The notes below the pieces were generated by a model. It saw nothing but the letters and a program-made list of their open reading frames with translations, did not search any database and was not told the DNA's origin. From CAZXWN01 sp964644695 [NCBI: uncultured bacterium] (GTDB lineage Bacteria; UBP4; UBA4092), in NCBI GenBank assembly GCA_964644695.1, contig CAZXWN010000008.1, forward strand, positions 4,389 to 43,883: DNA of 39,495 bases, given 5' to 3'. Made by a program: the position numbers and the translations under genes. Positions 1 to 8,985 of the stretch are shown here, piece by piece; position 1 is the stretch's first letter, and every line of letters begins with the position of its first letter.

Positions 1-22
1 TTAAAAGGAGGTGAATTAATAT

Positions 23-496
23 ATGTTTGAATCAAAAGAAGAAAAATACACAGAAAAAGATGTATATAATGCTGCGGTTCAAATGAATGGTAAACTTCTG
101 TCCGTAATTCCTAATGCATATCGTGATGATGAAAGTATTGTACTTAATGCAATAAGACAAAACCCAATATCAATTATGTATGTTTCAAAACGGCTTCGAG
201 CAAGTAAAACCATAATGAAGGAGGTAATAAATAGATTTCCCTATGGGTTAAGGTATGCATCAAAAAGGTTAAAAGATGATCCCGAATTGGTATTATTGGC
301 AATTAGTAAAGAAGGAACTGCATTACGTTATGCTTCTACTAGTATTAGACACAATATAAAAATAGCCATGGTAGCAATATCTCTAGATATAATGTCGTAT
401 GAATACTTACCCAAAAAAATTAAACGCCGCTTATTGTTAAAGCAAACCAATTCTTCCTCTCAGACATTATATAAAAAACCAACTCACGACCTGTAA
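23..496 (+). CDS. DUF4116 repeat protein
   Basis: This is a 157-residue protein made largely of DUF4116-type helical repeats. Each unit has the pattern 'D..IVL.AI..NP..I.YVS..L' followed by a similar unit, with about three units between residues 37 and 125 (motifs such as YVSKRLRAS, YASKRLKDD and YASTSIRHN). The family has no established biochemical function. The repeats look like a solenoid protein-binding scaffold. The start is supported by a strong Shine-Dalgarno sequence (aaaaggaggtg) about 10 bases upstream. There is no signal peptide or membrane segment. It stands alone, closed by its own terminator, at the left end of an AT-rich island of defence-type genes. A role in that island is only guilt by association. 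Family call fairly sure, function unknown. Confidence 0.8.
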   Translation: MFESKEEKYTEKDVYNAAVQMNGKLLSVIPNAYRDDESIVLNAIRQNPISIMYVSKRLRASKTIMKEVINRFPYGLRYASKRLKDDPELVLLAISKEGTALRYASTSIRHNIKIAMVAISLDIMSYEYLPKKIKRRLLLKQTNSSSQTLYKKPTHDL

Positions 497-513
497 TAAC
501 AGGTCGTTTTTTT
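486..513 (+). terminator. Rho-independent terminator overlapping a stop codon
   Basis: A perfect 9-bp stem (acgacctgt / acaggtcgt, 486-494 and 499-507) with an aata loop is followed by a run of seven T. The stop codon of the DUF4116 gene (494-496) lies in the hairpin itself, so the transcript ends directly after translation. Confidence 0.88.
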
Positions 514-958
514 ACACTATTATATATATCACCTTATACATTCATACAAAGAGTTTCAAAGCTTTTGAACAAGTTTTCTCAATAATTTGATTATGCAAAT
601 CAATGGTTTTCTCATAGAGAACTACTTTTATCAGTGACTACAAGTCAATAATGCTTTCACTGGCATCAAATATAAACTTCACTTACAACCGCAAACAGCA
701 ATGAACCTCCAGAGCCTCATCTTTCGCAAGTTAACAATTATTGAAGTTTTGCAAAACATTTCTCTTCTTTATACAATTTACCTCGAACTGCAATCTAGTT
801 ATTGCTACTTCACATAATATTGATTTGATATTTTTAAGCTGCATTTATATTAAAATACCTTAAGTTGGTAACACATAGATATTAATAATTTATTGCATAT
901 CAGCTAATATGCTTTGTTTAATTAACATCATATTAATGGTTTTGAAAAGGAGTGCTTT
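514..958. other. AT-rich intergenic stretch
   Basis: There is no convincing gene on either strand over about 445 bases. The sequence is AT-rich with many stops in all frames. It must hold the promoter for the following TIR/ATPase gene, but no clear -35/-10 pair stands out. The last bases carry the Shine-Dalgarno aaaaggagtg for the next gene. It resembles the decayed tract at 3263-4937 in texture, but I could not align it with any gene here. Confidence 0.5.
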
Positions 959-3262
959 ATGAAAAACAAAGATCCACTATGCTTTATTTCCTACTGTCAT
1001 GCTGATATAGAAAGAGTTTTAGTGGAATATATTATATTTACAATTCGACAATCCATGAAAAGCAATATCACTATACTATATGATTCTGATTTAGCGCCTG
1101 GAGCTAACCTATCTAAATTTATGGAGAAGACTCTTGATGTTGATGTAGCAATATTACTTTTAACTCCTTTATATAAACAAAAGGTCGATAAAAGAGATGG
1201 GGGCGTATATAAAGAATACACTCAAATAAGCAATCGTTATTGGCAGGAACAAGAAAATAAATGTGATTCCGAAATCGCTTTTCCATCCCATGATTTTTCA
1301 CTAGTTCCAGTTATTATTAGTGGAAATGTTTCAGATTCAGTACCAGAAACAATAAGGGATTTATACTGTGTTAATCTCTCAGGATTTACGGTATCGTATG
1401 ATAAAGAGGGAAATTACGTTGTAACTGACTTTATTAAAACGAAATACAATAAAGAAATACAGCGAATTATTGATTGTCTTGTTGCAACTGCAAGCCTAAA
1501 ATCCAAAGCATTTGAAGTAGAGAGAGAAAAGCTATACGACACCTTATTTGTAAACACGAAAACCAACGAACAAATTCTTCAAAGATGTCCAGACTTTTTT
1601 AAATCAGTTTTTGTCTCTAATGCTGCTTTTCGTAATATACAGGCTGAACGTTCGTATTTTCTAATTGGACGAAAAGGCAGTGGGAAATCTACATTAGCCA
1701 CTGCAATTAAAATTACGGAGAAAGATCGTTATAATGGTGTTGTGGCTATTAGAGCTGATGACATAAATCTTAACATTTCTTATACAACTATCCGCGCATC
1801 AATACAAGCTGATATTCAGTCAATATTGCCAGATTTCTCTTTTTATACTTACGTTTGGAAAGGATTTCTATGTTTATGCATTATTGAGTTGCTTGAGCAA
1901 CTAGATAAAACTGATAATATTACAAATATCCAAAAAAAACACATGACAGCAATAAAACATTTTATTGACCTTTTTAGAAGAAACCATACTTCAGGAGATC
2001 TTAAACCCGTTTTCTTTACATATTCTGTCCAGAAACTGCAGGACTATTTTGAAAAATGTATTCGTCAGGCAAGAGAAAGTCAGTTTTGGGCTGATTTGTC
2101 TATTGCATTTAATGAAAGAGAATCTCTCCTGTATTTATTAGGGGAGGATGTTATAGGTGCACTTACAGATATAGTGTCAAATTGTAAAAAAAGAGTTTTA
2201 TTAACACTTGATGATTTTGACACAATTTTTGATACGTTTAGAAGAAAAGCTATTACAAATGAAGATGCACAATTAAGAGCTACTTTTGAAATGGAATGGT
2301 TGCGTTCACTACTATTATTAATATTAGATTTAAAAGACAGTAGATTAAGTAAACATCCATTATTTAGAACACTTGATTTTTGTGTAACAATTCCCAAGGA
2401 TCGATATTTAGAGATTGAAAGAACCGAGCGAGATGCCTATCGATATTCACCAAGAACATCTAGTATTGATTGGTCTGGTATTGAGTTATGTGAAGTATTA
2501 TTTAAACGATTACAAAAAATTGGTGGCTATGAGGATAGTATTCCTGGAAAAATTCACGAAAAATTAAGATACATTCTAAAGATTGAATATCCTAGTCTTC
2601 CTGAAGAAATCAAATTTAACTTTGATGATCAAGAAATTCGCATTCCACTATTCTGTTATATTCTACGCCATACTTTTTGGAGACCTCGTGATATATTAAC
2701 GTACTATACCGATATCTTAGCAGCTGCCACGTCTGTACAAAGATGTGATTACACTCTTACTGATGCTGTTATAAGAAGGATTGTTTCTGAAACAACCTAT
2801 AAAATAATTAAAACAGAATTTTTAGATGAATATAAAACATCTATCAGCAACATTAGGCAAATTGTAAACTGTTTTATGAAAAAATCACAAGTACTTACCT
2901 ATGATGATATTCAGAATTGTTTAAAAGATATGCCAATTATATTGAATATCTCTACCCAACCCATAACCACCTTCCAAGATAAAGTAGATTTTCTTTATGA
3001 CATTGGATTCCTAGGTGTTATAGTCTCGAAAGAAATACGCGAATCATTAAACCTAGGAACGGATGAGGCTTTCTATTTTAATGAAGGTAGGACACCAATT
3101 CGTACTGCATGTAAATGCGACTTTCGTGATGTAAAGTTTGCAATACACCCAATATTCAGCGAAAACCTTCAATTAATTCATCGTAACAACACTTTTTTGC
3201 ACCAATATACTTGGCAATATTTATATGATAATCATATAATTAAAACCTCAACGTTTATATAA
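959..3262 (+). CDS. TIR/SEFIR-like domain fused to Sll1717-type P-loop ATPase
   Basis: This 767-residue protein has two parts. Residues about 5-145 look like a TIR/SEFIR domain: 'LCFISYCHAD' at the N-terminus, a hydrophobic 'VAILLLTP' strand near 63-70, and 'GGVYKEY' with Glu86 where TIR NADases keep their catalytic acid. Residues about 205-700 resemble the Sll1717 family of P-loop ATPases, with Walker A GRKGSGKST (237-245) and Walker B VLLTLDDFD (413-421). TIR domains joined to STAND-like or other NTPases commonly act in abortive-infection defence by destroying NAD+ after sensing a phage. That role is inferred here. The start follows a good Shine-Dalgarno sequence (aaaaggag). The gene stands alone, with gene-free tracts on both sides, so it could be a single-gene system. 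ATPase call firm, TIR call likely. Confidence 0.78.
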   Translation: MKNKDPLCFISYCHADIERVLVEYIIFTIRQSMKSNITILYDSDLAPGANLSKFMEKTLDVDVAILLLTPLYKQKVDKRDGGVYKEYTQISNRYWQEQENKCDSEIAFPSHDFSLVPVIISGNVSDSVPETIRDLYCVNLSGFTVSYDKEGNYVVTDFIKTKYNKEIQRIIDCLVATASLKSKAFEVEREKLYDTLFVNTKTNEQILQRCPDFFKSVFVSNAAFRNIQAERSYFLIGRKGSGKSTLATAIKITEKDRYNGVVAIRADDINLNISYTTIRASIQADIQSILPDFSFYTYVWKGFLCLCIIELLEQLDKTDNITNIQKKHMTAIKHFIDLFRRNHTSGDLKPVFFTYSVQKLQDYFEKCIRQARESQFWADLSIAFNERESLLYLLGEDVIGALTDIVSNCKKRVLLTLDDFDTIFDTFRRKAITNEDAQLRATFEMEWLRSLLLLILDLKDSRLSKHPLFRTLDFCVTIPKDRYLEIERTERDAYRYSPRTSSIDWSGIELCEVLFKRLQKIGGYEDSIPGKIHEKLRYILKIEYPSLPEEIKFNFDDQEIRIPLFCYILRHTFWRPRDILTYYTDILAAATSVQRCDYTLTDAVIRRIVSETTYKIIKTEFLDEYKTSISNIRQIVNCFMKKSQVLTYDDIQNCLKDMPIILNISTQPITTFQDKVDFLYDIGFLGVIVSKEIRESLNLGTDEAFYFNEGRTPIRTACKCDFRDVKFAIHPIFSENLQLIHRNNTFLHQYTWQYLYDNHIIKTSTFI

Positions 3263-4937
3263 AAGTAAAAATTAATTTATACAGAGAAAATCTTACCTAC
3301 CCTTGGTAAATCATCTTTTATTTTTGTATGCATTAGTTTATTAGATAGTACATATTAAAACTTCACAACAGCGTAATTTATAAAGTGAACCAAAAAATTG
3401 ATATAGAGCATTCTCCACGTTGGGCAGTTTTAAAATCGGTTATATTTCATTTAAATTGTCCTAAGAAAATTCTTTCAACATAATTAGAACGCAAAAGAAT
3501 ATGTGCGGTCATCACAATCACTAATCAACTAAGCTATTTTACCGAGTTTTAGCTATTTGATTTTCATAGAGTTTATGCAATTAAAAATAACATTAATATT
3601 ATCGAGACATCCAAAACTAGTTTTCCAGGTTCCTAAGATAAACAACTTTGTTCTTCTATCGTACTTAACTCAATGTTATTTATGACAATTGTATCCTTCT
3701 ATTATGATTTTTCTTTTTTTAAACCCGATATTATATTGAGCAGAAATTCTTTATGATAAATAGTTCTCCCCTAGACTTCTGTGAAAGCGTAAAAAAATTC
3801 AACGAAAAGAACGTGGCCGACGTTCACCTCACCCGAGTCGCTCACAAGGAAAGAGAACTACTTTATCCCAAAATTACTCATATTCGGCATCTGCGTTGCT
3901 CCCTTGGAAACTTATTCTCAGAATGCCCATATTAGTATAGTCATCTATATAACCTTCAAATCAGAAACATATTACAAGTTTAATGCCGCTTTAATGTTTC
4001 AATGCTTAGTCCAATCGGCACTCAGAAATGTGTGAATAATTTAACTAACACTAAGAGACTCTGACTAATAACCAAGTTCGAACGTAAACCCATTATGAGG
4101 CAAGCTTTTACACACATAGATTGTAGATAAATTCCCGCAGACATCGCTGAAGAATTTTTGTTAAATCTCTGCTACTAAGAAAGATCTGGACAGAGCTGTC
4201 AGAAAACATAACAATTAAATATTTCCTACTCTGTTATGAACCGAATAATTTTAGCTGAAGCCATTTTATAGCTGTAGCTTTGGGGACGGTAGAAATATTC
4301 CAGTATGATAAATATTGCTCAAGATTCAAATAATAACCTATGCCAGAGAAAATTTTGATTGGATATTTTTAGGTTTATGAACTGAATGTATTTAACTCGC
4401 TCGTAATGTTCTAGCATTGTCTATGAGCATACTTGATACATAGAAATAAAGTAAGATAATGATAAATTTATAATACTTGCATAAATTCTTTAAATCAGAT
4501 TATAAAACCGCTGTTCTACCAGCCGATCACTTCAGCAGTATCAATTTCTTTAATTTCTTCTTATGTATTTTCCTTGGAAATATTTATTGACTACTGTTTG
4601 TATTTGGTCTAATTATATGACCGCGTTTTGCACACATATAGTAGGTGGCAATTTGAATAACGCATAGTCATTTTTATACTCATTTGTTGTACAGTTCGCA
4701 GGACTTACTTCTTCCTAATTAAGTTTTAGCAAAACACTTGCCACGCACCAACATCCAATACTGGCAGGGATTGAAGCAGGTTGATCTAAATTAAAGTATT
4801 TAAGTCAAATATATAAGTTCCACGCATTCAAAGTAGGGCTTTTTTACTTGATTACTTTTCATAGTGTCTAGTTCAATAACTTTATTAAACCATGTTAAGA
4901 TTAGAACGTTCAATCTCTTTACATTGACATTCACTTT
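3263..4937. other. Gene-free tract containing a decayed duplicate of the 11.0-11.4 kb region
   Basis: No intact gene is present over 1.67 kb. The part from about 4284 to 4680 is collinear with 11011-11430. For example, 4284-4305 matches 11011-11032 at 16 of 22 positions. The block 4341-4373 resembles 11074-11105 (the start codon region of the 701-residue gene). The tRNA-like block 4475-4537 matches 11234-11297 at about 80%. The block 4647-4680 resembles 11401-11430 (the last codons of the helicase). This implies a degenerate minus-strand copy of the 5' end of the 701-residue gene, the intergenic region and the helicase 3' end. Looser similarity to the 701-residue gene seems to reach back to about 4050. 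Bases 3263-4050 contain nothing I can identify. All alignments were done by eye. Confidence 0.6.
4475..4537 (-). pseudogene. Decayed copy of the tRNA-Thr-like relic
   Basis: Read on the minus strand this begins GCTGAAG, the same acceptor arm as the relic at 11254-11296, and continues with a damaged D-arm and anticodon arm. About 80% of positions match that other copy with one single-base gap. Nearly all differences are C/T or G/A transitions, the pattern expected of mutational decay. The anticodon arm has lost the CGT triplet. The 5' arm of the terminator hairpin seen in the other copy is missing. Confidence 0.6.
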
Positions 4938-7520
4938 ATGACTTTCAATATGGATGACTTAAATTATCAAATACAAGAAACAGTAGAGATGGGCAAGAGA
5001 AATCTTGAAACACTCAATCTTGCGAGGAATTTCTGTAAATATTTTACGGCTGAGAAAGCACCTTGGCGTGGTTCTGGGCTGGTTGAGCAAATAACAGGGC
5101 TACCAACTGGCTTTATGATTTGTAAGTGCAAATTTGCCCGCAACCCCGGCGGAATAAGTAGCACGATATTTGAGGACGTTGCATTAAATTTTTATGAGAA
5201 TAACTGTATTGACTGTGATAAGCGTGAACCATTGAATATTCCCAATTTGTTGATGCTGGTAGAAAAGAGGAAAAAAAGAGAAAAAGAGGCTCAAATAGAG
5301 AAAGATACCAATGAAGTTATGAAATCCAATAAATTGGCTATTCGAAAAGATAAAAGAGCTAAGTTCAAAACTTCTGATCAGTCACATAATTCAATATTAG
5401 ATTTAATAGATAAAGTAGATACGAATTCTCAGGAAAACAGAAATAATCTAATTGAGACAGCAAAGATAGCGCCGGAAAAGTTTGACTCAGGCATTCAGGA
5501 GGCCCTTTTTGATTTAATAGATACGGCAGAGTTATTAAAGGCGGAATGCGCAATACAAGTTCTAACTTTAATTGCCAATAAGGGGCAGCTACTTGAATCT
5601 GAGGGGGTAATTCCTATTGTACCTTCTAATGAGTGTAAGTCTGTTGATTTAGATAGATTATTAACTGCATCACTAAAAGCATTAGATGATGGTTCTGGTT
5701 ATAGTGAGGCGGCTACAGTTATTGAGTTTTGGTTCAATAAAAGATACTGTAATCTTTTATCCAATAATGCGATTAATACATTAATTTATATTTCTTATCC
5801 GGCAAGTCCAATGTCTTTTGTGGAGACAGGAGTTTTTAAGCGGCCCGGGCCTTTACTAAAAGTCTATGATATTTGTCCAGATAAAGTCCTATCCACTATT
5901 CAAGATCAATTACAAATTGATGAAAAATATACAAGAATATCTGCATGTGGTGCAGCAAAGACCATTATACTAATTGATAGCCAGTTCGGCATTAAAATTT
6001 CCGATTCATTAATTAAGTCTCTACGCCTTCGAGATGATCATTACAATGGATCCTCTGCACGTACTATTGCTACAGACATATTAGCTATGGCCTTCATCCG
6101 TAAACATAGTGAGATAGATAGGATAATACAAGAAAGCATTGAAGTAGCTGATTCTAATTTAAAAGGAGAGATATTCTCAGTTTACGGTATGGTGCTGAGT
6201 CGTAAGGAAAATGAGGATATTCCCGAAGAAATTGTGAATTTAGCTATTAAAAGAGTTTTAGACACTCTGATTATCAGTCCCAATGATAAACGAATGGAGA
6301 AGGCTTCAAAGATTTTGCGTTTTTTAGAACATAAAAATCTTACATGTCTAATTGGACATGAAAAGCTTTTATTGGGTGCAGCAGCACAGCTTTCTCAAGA
6401 ACTAGAGTCCCCCAACAATACAATTATCGAGCCAGGACTTGATAGTGTCGCTAAGTTTTTTGAAATACAATCTAAACATATGCATCTCAACTCTGCATTA
6501 GATTCAATTAGTAGAATTATAGGAGATTTAGGCGCTTTATATCCCCTATCCATAGGTAACGAGGTTGTACAACATATCAATAATCTTAAAGATAGAAATT
6601 TTCGATTTAAGAGTATGCTTATAACCTCTCTTGGGCGTATTGGATCCACAAACGAAGGCTTGCCATTAGTTTTACCAATTCTTTATTCTGGATTTGTTGA
6701 CAATAATGTATTGGTTAGGCATTCAGCAATTAAAGCCTATGGAAAATTAATGGTAAACAATTCGGACAGCCTACCTACAATATTACACGAGTTGTTTTGC
6801 GCTTCATTAAGTGATCCATATGTAATAGTTCATAAGCAGGCTGTTTATACATTAATGGAATTGTATCATTTTAAAGAAGACTATGTTTCTATAATAAAAA
6901 ATAATTTACTATTATTAATACTTACCTATTATCAAAACCGTAGCGACTTAAGTTTTCTTTCAGAATGTATTAAGGAATTACTTAGATTCCAACCAATTAA
7001 TTTAAAACTTGCGAAATTTGTCTTAGGTAAAGTTCATATTCTAGATCCTTATGATAGAGTTAGTGTATTACGCTGTTACAGTGGAAAATTAAGAGAAATT
7101 GAGGGTTTCTCTTTCGAAATAGCAAAGTTGTTAAGTGAAGAGTATTTATATGATCTAAATTTGGATGAAGTTGTGGAAATGATTAAAGATTTACCTGAAG
7201 TTGAAATATCTAAAATCGGTGATGTCTTAGAATCAGGTATTAAAAAGTTAATTAACCATAGACTTTACTATATTTCATTAGAAATAATTGAATTTTTGTC
7301 ATTAGCCTCATGCTGGGATACGGTTTTAAGAGTAATCGATTTCTTTGTTAATTCAATTGAAGACACAATTCCAAACAAAGATTTAAAACTGAGGGTACAA
7401 TCTTATCAAATAGCCTGTAGATTAGAATCAGCTATTTTTCTAAAAAACAGCAACGAAATTGAGAGATACTGTCACGAATGGAATTTTATTTTAGATAGGA
7501 TAGAAAAAATTCAACAATGA
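4938..7520 (+). CDS. Cysteine-motif plus alpha-helical-repeat (HEAT-like) protein
   Basis: The 860-residue protein is not assigned to a named family. Its N-terminal 100 residues hold a CxC-x25-CxxC set (Cys62, Cys64, Cys90, Cys93) in the context 'ICKCKFARNPGG' and 'NFYENNCIDCDKREP', suggesting a zinc or iron-sulfur site. Residues about 108-150 are a highly charged Lys/Glu-rich helix. The rest, to the end, is a long run of amphipathic helices resembling HEAT/ARM repeats (for example 'VRHSAIKAYGKLMV' and 'VIVHKQAVYTLMELY'), probably a scaffold. There is no signal peptide. It overlaps the next gene by 4 bases (ATGA), so the two are translationally coupled and probably act together with that nuclease. 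No Shine-Dalgarno precedes the first ATG or the one 12 bases later, so the start is uncertain. Confidence 0.6.
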   Translation: MTFNMDDLNYQIQETVEMGKRNLETLNLARNFCKYFTAEKAPWRGSGLVEQITGLPTGFMICKCKFARNPGGISSTIFEDVALNFYENNCIDCDKREPLNIPNLLMLVEKRKKREKEAQIEKDTNEVMKSNKLAIRKDKRAKFKTSDQSHNSILDLIDKVDTNSQENRNNLIETAKIAPEKFDSGIQEALFDLIDTAELLKAECAIQVLTLIANKGQLLESEGVIPIVPSNECKSVDLDRLLTASLKALDDGSGYSEAATVIEFWFNKRYCNLLSNNAINTLIYISYPASPMSFVETGVFKRPGPLLKVYDICPDKVLSTIQDQLQIDEKYTRISACGAAKTIILIDSQFGIKISDSLIKSLRLRDDHYNGSSARTIATDILAMAFIRKHSEIDRIIQESIEVADSNLKGEIFSVYGMVLSRKENEDIPEEIVNLAIKRVLDTLIISPNDKRMEKASKILRFLEHKNLTCLIGHEKLLLGAAAQLSQELESPNNTIIEPGLDSVAKFFEIQSKHMHLNSALDSISRIIGDLGALYPLSIGNEVVQHINNLKDRNFRFKSMLITSLGRIGSTNEGLPLVLPILYSGFVDNNVLVRHSAIKAYGKLMVNNSDSLPTILHELFCASLSDPYVIVHKQAVYTLMELYHFKEDYVSIIKNNLLLLILTYYQNRSDLSFLSECIKELLRFQPINLKLAKFVLGKVHILDPYDRVSVLRCYSGKLREIEGFSFEIAKLLSEEYLYDLNLDEVVEMIKDLPEVEISKIGDVLESGIKKLINHRLYYISLEIIEFLSLASCWDTVLRVIDFFVNSIEDTIPNKDLKLRVQSYQIACRLESAIFLKNSNEIERYCHEWNFILDRIEKIQQ

Positions 7521-8971
7521 GAATACAGAGTGATGATATTTTTTTAGAGGCATATAATTCCCGGGTTAATATTGTTAGATCCCTATCTAAAATAAAGGAT
7601 GAATCCGATTCAGAGTCCTTAGTTAATAGTATCCTTAATGACATTGATAGAATAATTGAATTGTTAGGCAAGAATCCTATTAGCAGAGTATATCTCGCTT
7701 ATAAAGACTTAGTGGTCGCTTACCAATGCTTGGCACAATGGAAAAAGGCAATAAGAAATGCAACAGTGGATGCCGATCGTTTTCATAGGGCATACATGGA
7801 AAATGTTAAAGATGCAAGAAAAAAGATTAAAGAATTAAGATATGCCAAGGAGTTATTTAATATTCTTTCCTTGATGGAGACGATCAATACTACTGATGAT
7901 ATTAATATGGCATTAGAATCTTTGTCGTCTTTATCGCTTCCATTACCCATTTATCGAGAACTAAAACCAGAATTGAAGAATAACCACCATTCAGGATTGA
8001 ATGGAAGTGAAGAAAAAGAGATTGTTGCCTTTTTGGAGTTCAAAGTTAACAATGAAAACCTCCAATTTCCACATATTATAGAACCAAATAAGTTATATGA
8101 CTTAAATATTAAAATTCGTATTAATAAATGGGCAAATAACGCAGAAAAGATAATAATCCAGCCGTTATCAAGTATTTCACCAGAGAACTATGAGATGCCA
8201 ACTTTTGAGTTTCCTAAAGATGAGTCAATAAACACTTATCAGCAAACAAAAAAAATGTGCTTAAAGGTTGAGCAGTCGCTTGAATCTCAACCATTAGAAT
8301 TTGTATATCAAGCATATTTACTTCCTATGAACCTTACTGTTTCTATTACTGGCATGAATAGAATAAATATTAGAAGTGAATCGGATGGAAAACTTTTAAT
8401 ATCAGGATATGAGATTGCAGATAGATCCTTATCCTCAATACGGAGAACCCTATACAAAGAACCAAGTCTTTCGCAAAAGCAAAAAAGGAATTTTTTACTA
8501 ATAATGAAACATCTGGCCAATATCGCAGGTCAAGCATTGGCTTCTAACGACTTTCCTAATGACTGGGAGGAGAAAAACTTTCAACATGAAATTAGAAAAA
8601 GGTTACGTCAAATACCTGAAATAGGAAGTGATTTGCTTGAACATCCTCATGCTGCCGGAGGCATTACCGATCTTTTCTTTAACAAGTTGCACCTTGAATT
8701 GAAAGTTGTCAAAGATTATTTGGTTACTTTAGATAATGCTGTTTCATTTTCACAACAAGCAGCTCAATATACGACAGGTTGTGATAATCAATTAGGAGTT
8801 ATATGTATTTTGGATTGTTCTGAAAAAAAAGAAGCACCTGGTTCGTTAGCAAATGATATTGGTTTAAAATATATACCTGCACCAGGTGTTACAACAAGTG
8901 GTTTTCCTTTGATATTGGGTGTGATCATAATTAGAGGCAATTTACCCCCTCCCAGTTCATTCAGTAAATAA
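7517..8971 (+). CDS. PD-(D/E)XK nuclease-like protein
   Basis: This 484-residue protein has a C-terminal domain with the hallmarks of a PD-(D/E)XK nuclease. A helix carries Glu358 (FQHEIRKRL), followed by 'GGITDLFF' with Asp385, then 'LHLELKV' with Glu394-x-Lys396, and a helix with a Q-x3-Y-like motif (QQAAQY, 413-418). This order (E, D, ExK, QxxxY) matches restriction-type and RecB-type nucleases. It implies Mg-dependent DNA cleavage. Residues 1-150 are helical with a possible coiled coil at 85-115. Residues 165-310 look beta-rich and may be a recognition domain. The start overlaps the stop of the upstream helical-repeat gene by 4 bases, so the two form one unit. The stop lies 14 bases from the stop of a convergent gene. 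Nuclease fold likely, target unknown. Confidence 0.65.
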   Translation: MRIQSDDIFLEAYNSRVNIVRSLSKIKDESDSESLVNSILNDIDRIIELLGKNPISRVYLAYKDLVVAYQCLAQWKKAIRNATVDADRFHRAYMENVKDARKKIKELRYAKELFNILSLMETINTTDDINMALESLSSLSLPLPIYRELKPELKNNHHSGLNGSEEKEIVAFLEFKVNNENLQFPHIIEPNKLYDLNIKIRINKWANNAEKIIIQPLSSISPENYEMPTFEFPKDESINTYQQTKKMCLKVEQSLESQPLEFVYQAYLLPMNLTVSITGMNRINIRSESDGKLLISGYEIADRSLSSIRRTLYKEPSLSQKQKRNFLLIMKHLANIAGQALASNDFPNDWEEKNFQHEIRKRLRQIPEIGSDLLEHPHAAGGITDLFFNKLHLELKVVKDYLVTLDNAVSFSQQAAQYTTGCDNQLGVICILDCSEKKEAPGSLANDIGLKYIPAPGVTTSGFPLILGVIIIRGNLPPPSSFSK

Positions 8972-8985
8972 ATATCATTCTTAAA

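Noticed and set aside
3753-3935. A 60-codon ORF in the decayed tract
   Set aside because: No ribosome site, no recognisable motif, and it lies in a tract with many stops. A slightly GC-richer patch there may be remnant coding sequence, but I could not identify it.
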